NCBI GenBank assembly: GCA_028281495.1
Contig: JANQJU010000064.1
Location: forward strand, 558,001 to 622,000
DNA: 64,000 nucleotides
Direction: 5' to 3'
Source: SAR324 cluster bacterium
GTDB lineage: Bacteria; SAR324; NAC60-12
The notes beneath the pieces are model-generated. The model did no database searches. It saw only the letters and a program-made list of their open reading frames with translations, and was not told the origin of the DNA. A program made the translations under genes and the position numbers. Shown one piece after another: positions 61,212 through 64,000 of the stretch (within the stretch, counting starts at the first letter, position 1; every line of letters starts with the position of its first letter).

Positions 61212-61794
61212 ATTTGTGTTGAGTGTGGCTCAACCCTCGCAATTGCCGCAACCCACTCTGCCCGAGATTGCATTTGCTGGAAAATCCAATGTAGGAAAGT
61301 CCACACTGATCAATTCTCTACTCAATCGCAAGAACCTCGTTAAAACAAGCTCCACGCCGGGCAAGACGAGGTTGCTTAATTTTTTCCTCATCAACCAAAA
61401 GTTTCATTTGGTGGATCTTCCCGGATATGGGTACGCGAAGGTATCGCGTTCGATGAAGGAGGAATGGAGCAAGCTAATCGAAAATTACCTTTCGAACCGC
61501 TCGGCCTTAAAGGTGGTGATTTTGATCATTGATATCCGACATGGTCCCAACGAAGGGGACCTGCAACTCAAACAATGGCTCGATTATTACCAAATTCCCT
61601 CAATCATTGTGGCCAATAAAGTCGATAAATTGAAGCGCAATGAAATTGTTAAGCAGTTGAAGAAGACTCAAGAAGCTCTTCAATTGACCAAGCCGCCGAT
61701 TCAGCATTCCTCTCTCAAACGTATTGGCAGAAACGAGATTTGGCTAGCTCTCACGCCCTTCCTTGGGCTTTCGAGCGACGACAACCCAAGATAA
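61192..61794 (+). CDS. engB: Ribosome biogenesis GTP-binding protein EngB (YihA/YsxC)
   Basis: 200-residue GTPase for large-subunit assembly. G1 AGKSNVGKSTLIN, G2-region Thr in STPGKTR, G3 DLPGYGYAKVS, G4 ANKVDKLKR, G5 SSLKR. Start ATG 61192 within the preceding gene. Last 51 bp overlap the 3' end of the glycosyltransferase-methyltransferase gene on the other strand. Confidence 0.95.
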   Translation: MKIKTTEFVLSVAQPSQLPQPTLPEIAFAGKSNVGKSTLINSLLNRKNLVKTSSTPGKTRLLNFFLINQKFHLVDLPGYGYAKVSRSMKEEWSKLIENYLSNRSALKVVILIIDIRHGPNEGDLQLKQWLDYYQIPSIIVANKVDKLKRNEIVKQLKKTQEALQLTKPPIQHSSLKRIGRNEIWLALTPFLGLSSDDNPR

Positions 61795-63162
61795 CCCAGC
61801 CCACGGTAGGAATCGGTCTACTAATCGAATCAATGGAGTCATAACGTTATAGATTTTTAAGTTGGTCTTTCCCAAGGTGCGTGCCTGCATCATCGTTCCC
61901 CGTAAATACCATCCCACGACACCCGCTTTATTGAATGAAATCAGGGTGTCGATTCGAAAGCCCGCCGTTTCTAATAAGGCCACCAGATCGTTTTGGTCGT
62001 AACGACGTTTGTGCGACAAAGCTTCATCAAGTACCGAATACAAATGTTTTCCTTGAGGAACGATGAGTACGAGGTTGCCACCGGGACGGACCAACCCATA
62101 CATATTACGAACGGCAAGCTCTTGATCGTCAATATGTTCCAACACATTGGAACAAAAAATCGAATCCGGAGGAGTCATTTCCTCAGAATGTGGTTTGGTG
62201 ATGTCCCATTTTGCGACGGAAACATGATCGGCTTTGGCAAAGGCATTTTGTAGCACTTCCACATATTTAGGATCGTAATCCGTGGCCACGACTTCATGCT
62301 GGGCCATCAGATGTCGGATATTGTTGCCAATTCCTGAGCCGACTTCCAACACGGTTTCACCTAAATATGGTTGGGCTAAATCCACGGCCCATTTCACGAA
62401 ATTAGGAGCTTCTTGCATCTCCAATAAAATTTGATGTCCGTAATTATCTTCGTACATGTCATCGATCAGCCAGTATTTTAGGATCACATAGAGGGCACGG
62501 ACCCCATCCCGCCATGTAATCTTTTTACCCTCTTCATAGGTTCGAGCAAAATAACTGATTGGAATTTCATACACTCGTAATCGTCGCTTGGCGATTTTGG
62601 AAGTGATTTCAAGTTCGATATCAAAAGTATTAGAGCGCAACGGAATGGTCTTGATCAAAGGCAGCCGGAAGGCTTTGTAGCAAGTCTCAACATCCGTAAG
62701 ATACAGATCTGTGAACCAGTTGCTGAAAGTGGTAATCAGGCGATTGGCTAAAAAGTGTTTGTAATACAATACCCGTCGAATCTCTCGGCTGAGGAAACGA
62801 GAGCCGTATACTACATCAGCGTATCCTTGAATGATCGGTGTCAACAGGGCTGGATATTCTTGTGGGCTATACTCTAGATCGGCATCTTGGATTACGGCGA
62901 TATCTCCAGAAGCAACCTCAATCGCTTTGCGGATCGCAGCGCCCTTACCTTGGTTTTTGGGTTGAAAAAAAGGAGTGATTTTTCCCGGGTGCTGAGCTGC
63001 CAATCCCTTAATAATTTCTCGGGATCCATCGGTTGAACCATCATCAACCATCACCAATTCTGTTTCAGTGATTCCTTCTACTGGTTGAGCCAATACGCGA
63101 GAGACGATTTCATTCAGGGTGCGCCGTTCATTATAGATCGGCATCAAAATGCTGAGTTTCAT
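61744..63162 (-). CDS. Glycosyltransferase family 2 fused to a class I methyltransferase
   Basis: About 472 residues. Residues 1-235: GT2 of the dolichol-phosphate-glucose/mannose type (KLSILMPIYNERRTLNEIV, VMVDDGSTDGSREI, GKGAAIRKAIEVASGDIAV, IQDADLEYSPQEYP). Residues 250-470: SAM-dependent methyltransferase, motif I TVLEVGSGIGNNIRHLM, VVATDYDPKYVEVLQ, and SIFCSNVLEHIDDQELAV. Start 63162 gives an immediate GT2 beta strand but no Shine-Dalgarno; the frame is open to 63336 and further. Both domains look catalytically intact. A palindrome at 63360-63371 lies upstream. Confidence 0.85.
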   Translation of the reverse strand: MKLSILMPIYNERRTLNEIVSRVLAQPVEGITETELVMVDDGSTDGSREIIKGLAAQHPGKITPFFQPKNQGKGAAIRKAIEVASGDIAVIQDADLEYSPQEYPALLTPIIQGYADVVYGSRFLSREIRRVLYYKHFLANRLITTFSNWFTDLYLTDVETCYKAFRLPLIKTIPLRSNTFDIELEITSKIAKRRLRVYEIPISYFARTYEEGKKITWRDGVRALYVILKYWLIDDMYEDNYGHQILLEMQEAPNFVKWAVDLAQPYLGETVLEVGSGIGNNIRHLMAQHEVVATDYDPKYVEVLQNAFAKADHVSVAKWDITKPHSEEMTPPDSIFCSNVLEHIDDQELAVRNMYGLVRPGGNLVLIVPQGKHLYSVLDEALSHKRRYDQNDLVALLETAGFRIDTLISFNKAGVVGWYLRGTMMQARTLGKTNLKIYNVMTPLIRLVDRFLPWAGLSWVVVARKPKEGRES

Positions 63163-63359
63163 AGGTGGATTTTTCAAGTTGGGAACAGTTAAAAATAATG
63201 CAACGGTGTGAATAAAATCCCGTAACATAACGTTGGTTTGCTCCAAACACAATATGCTTGTCCGAGCTTCGTCTCTGGCGAGCCGCTCACCGTGTCTCGG
63301 CAAGTACATCGACATTTCTCCCTCCATAGATTTCATTTTCCAAATCGAAACAGATTCTT

Positions 63360-63371
63360 TTCAAATTTGAA
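63360..63371. promoter_or_regulatory. 12-bp palindrome TTCAAATTTGAA upstream of the GT-methyltransferase gene
   Basis: It continues rightward into ACATTA, so AAATTTGAACATTA is shared with 48097-48110. Located about 200 bp upstream of the chosen start and 24 bp upstream of the longest possible one. Confidence 0.45.
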
Positions 63372-63429
63372 CATTACGTTTGAATCTCATGAAGCAACAC
63401 AGGTAATTCCAAGCATCATCCATTCATGA

Positions 63430-63739
63430 TTCGGCCTTTTTCCTTTCTGCAACTGGCTGTTAATTGGTTGTTTTTAAAGGGGTTTTGAAGGCAGCCCATG
63501 CAGTGCTAGACTATCGACGATGGGCTGACCAACGGCTGGTATGGAATTTGTTGTTAGTATTGATGAACGTGGAGAAAACGTGTTCGTGTGGATACCAGTT
63601 TCTAGGATGGAAGTTGCCACACGGGCACGTCGTTTCTTGCTTCAGCGATTGTTTTCAACCTAACCATGCTGGTCGTTCAAAGTGGCATGGCAAACTTCTT
63701 TTGCAATAAATTTCTTTGGCAAGCGTAAAGGGGGAGATC
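63430..63739 (+). other. Intergenic region with two strong stem-loops
   Basis: 310 bp ahead of the response regulator. Stem 1: CAGCCCAT (63492-63499) with ATGGGCTG (63520-63527). Stem 2: ACGTGTTCGTGTGG (63578-63591) with CCACACGGGCACGT (63617-63630), 14 bp with two G-U pairs in plus-strand RNA. A short open reading frame at 63464-63709 has no recognisable family. Could be a structured leader or small RNA; not verified. Confidence 0.45.
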
Positions 63740-64000
63740 ATGAATGTACCTCGAATTTTGATTGTAGATGACGAAGCGGCGGTACGAGAAAGCTACCTAA
63801 CCATTTTGCAACCATTTCCAGCATTTACGGAGCTAGATAACATAGCTGCTTCGCTGTTTGACGACGAAGAATCTGAGGAAAGTGCAGATGATGAAGATTG
63901 GTTTGGAGAGGATGTGGGAGAAGTCTCCGAGGGCGAGTTCGACACCATTCGTTATGACATTCATGAAGCTTCCCAAGGACAGCAAGCGGTGCAAATGGTC
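63740..64000 (+). CDS. Response regulator receiver protein with acidic insertion, partial
   Basis: 87 residues visible, continuing past the right edge. ATG 63740 follows GGGGGAG. RILIVDDEAAVRESYLTILQ is the receiver beta1/alpha1 with the acidic pair Asp-Asp. A stretch of about 35 mostly acidic residues (SLFDDEESEESADDEDW and on) then interrupts the domain before YDIHEASQGQQAVQMV, which looks like beta2/alpha2. The phospho-acceptor Asp and any output domain lie outside the window. A degenerate histidine-kinase-like gene lies 3.4 kb away. Confidence 0.85.
   Translation, partial: MNVPRILIVDDEAAVRESYLTILQPFPAFTELDNIAASLFDDEESEESADDEDWFGEDVGEVSEGEFDTIRYDIHEASQGQQAVQMV

Noticed and set aside
63464..63709. 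81-residue ORF in the last intergenic region
   Set aside because: Starts weakly, shows no family signature and overlaps both stem-loops; more likely non-coding.
1..64000. tRNA or rRNA genes
   Set aside because: I looked for T-loop and conserved rRNA words by eye and saw none in intergenic sequence; a covariance search would be needed to exclude them fully.

Overview
The window comes from a Gram-negative bacterium. It carries a GspC-like type II secretion protein, an IlvY-type LysR regulator, a PlsB-type acyltransferase, ClpS/ClpA and Aat, and several envelope glycosylation genes. Base composition looks moderate, a little under half G+C by eye. The gene mix suggests a deltaproteobacterial, SAR324-like or related lineage, but no rRNA or other firm marker is present, so this is only a guess. 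Genes are densely packed on both strands, with ATGA start/stop couplings and several short tail-to-tail overlaps. I saw no rRNA, tRNA or CRISPR array.

Layout. 1-20.3 kb: gspC (partial), aroQ, rsmE, Ppx/GppA, an endonuclease III-like protein, a histidine phosphatase, an SDR, a lipid pair (acyl-CoA ligase-plsB), clpS-clpA, cysK-cysE, a phosphoesterase, a ParB-like/degenerate-Nudix fusion, an orphan FtsK-type membrane domain, a CoaD-like enzyme and a large SpoIIE-type phosphatase. 20.8-35 kb is central metabolism: tkt, thiO-thiS-thiG, aat, a UbiA-family prenyltransferase, moaE, acylphosphatase, a VKOR-like protein, gcvT-gcvH-gcvP and a sirtuin. 35-39.5 kb holds a second SpoIIE phosphatase and ilvY, divergent from an aminotransferase.

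39.6-50.2 kb is the most unusual coding region. Two tandem SGNH-hydrolase/TPR paralogues face a probable minus-strand operon of a Gfo/Idh/MocA dehydrogenase, a glycosyltransferase fused to a CMP-sugar-synthetase-like domain, a DAHP-synthase-family enzyme and an AroE-like dehydrogenase. A NodU/CmcH-type carbamoyltransferase is divergent from it. The DAHP-synthase-like enzyme has Asn where the family has its metal-binding Cys. The AroE-like enzyme has lost several shikimate-binding residues. My inference is that the locus may make and attach an unusual, possibly carbamoylated, 3-deoxy-ulosonic acid or cyclitol. An ordinary role in aromatic biosynthesis is not excluded.

50.2-52.3 kb is a repeat-dense hotspot beside gloA and a tyrosine recombinase. 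It holds five 21-bp repeats, a 60-bp-spaced direct repeat, two related hairpins with compensatory stem changes and conserved loops, and a 12-bp repeat on each side of the recombinase. 52.3-60.4 kb is a run of minus-strand genes: B12-type radical SAM, exported protein, DPM1-like glycosyltransferase, large membrane glycosyltransferase-like protein, exported pentapeptide protein, HD hydrolase and a degenerate histidine-kinase-like protein. 60.4-64 kb holds a membrane protein, engB, a glycosyltransferase-methyltransferase fusion, an intergenic region with two strong stem-loops, and the start of a response regulator with an acidic insertion.
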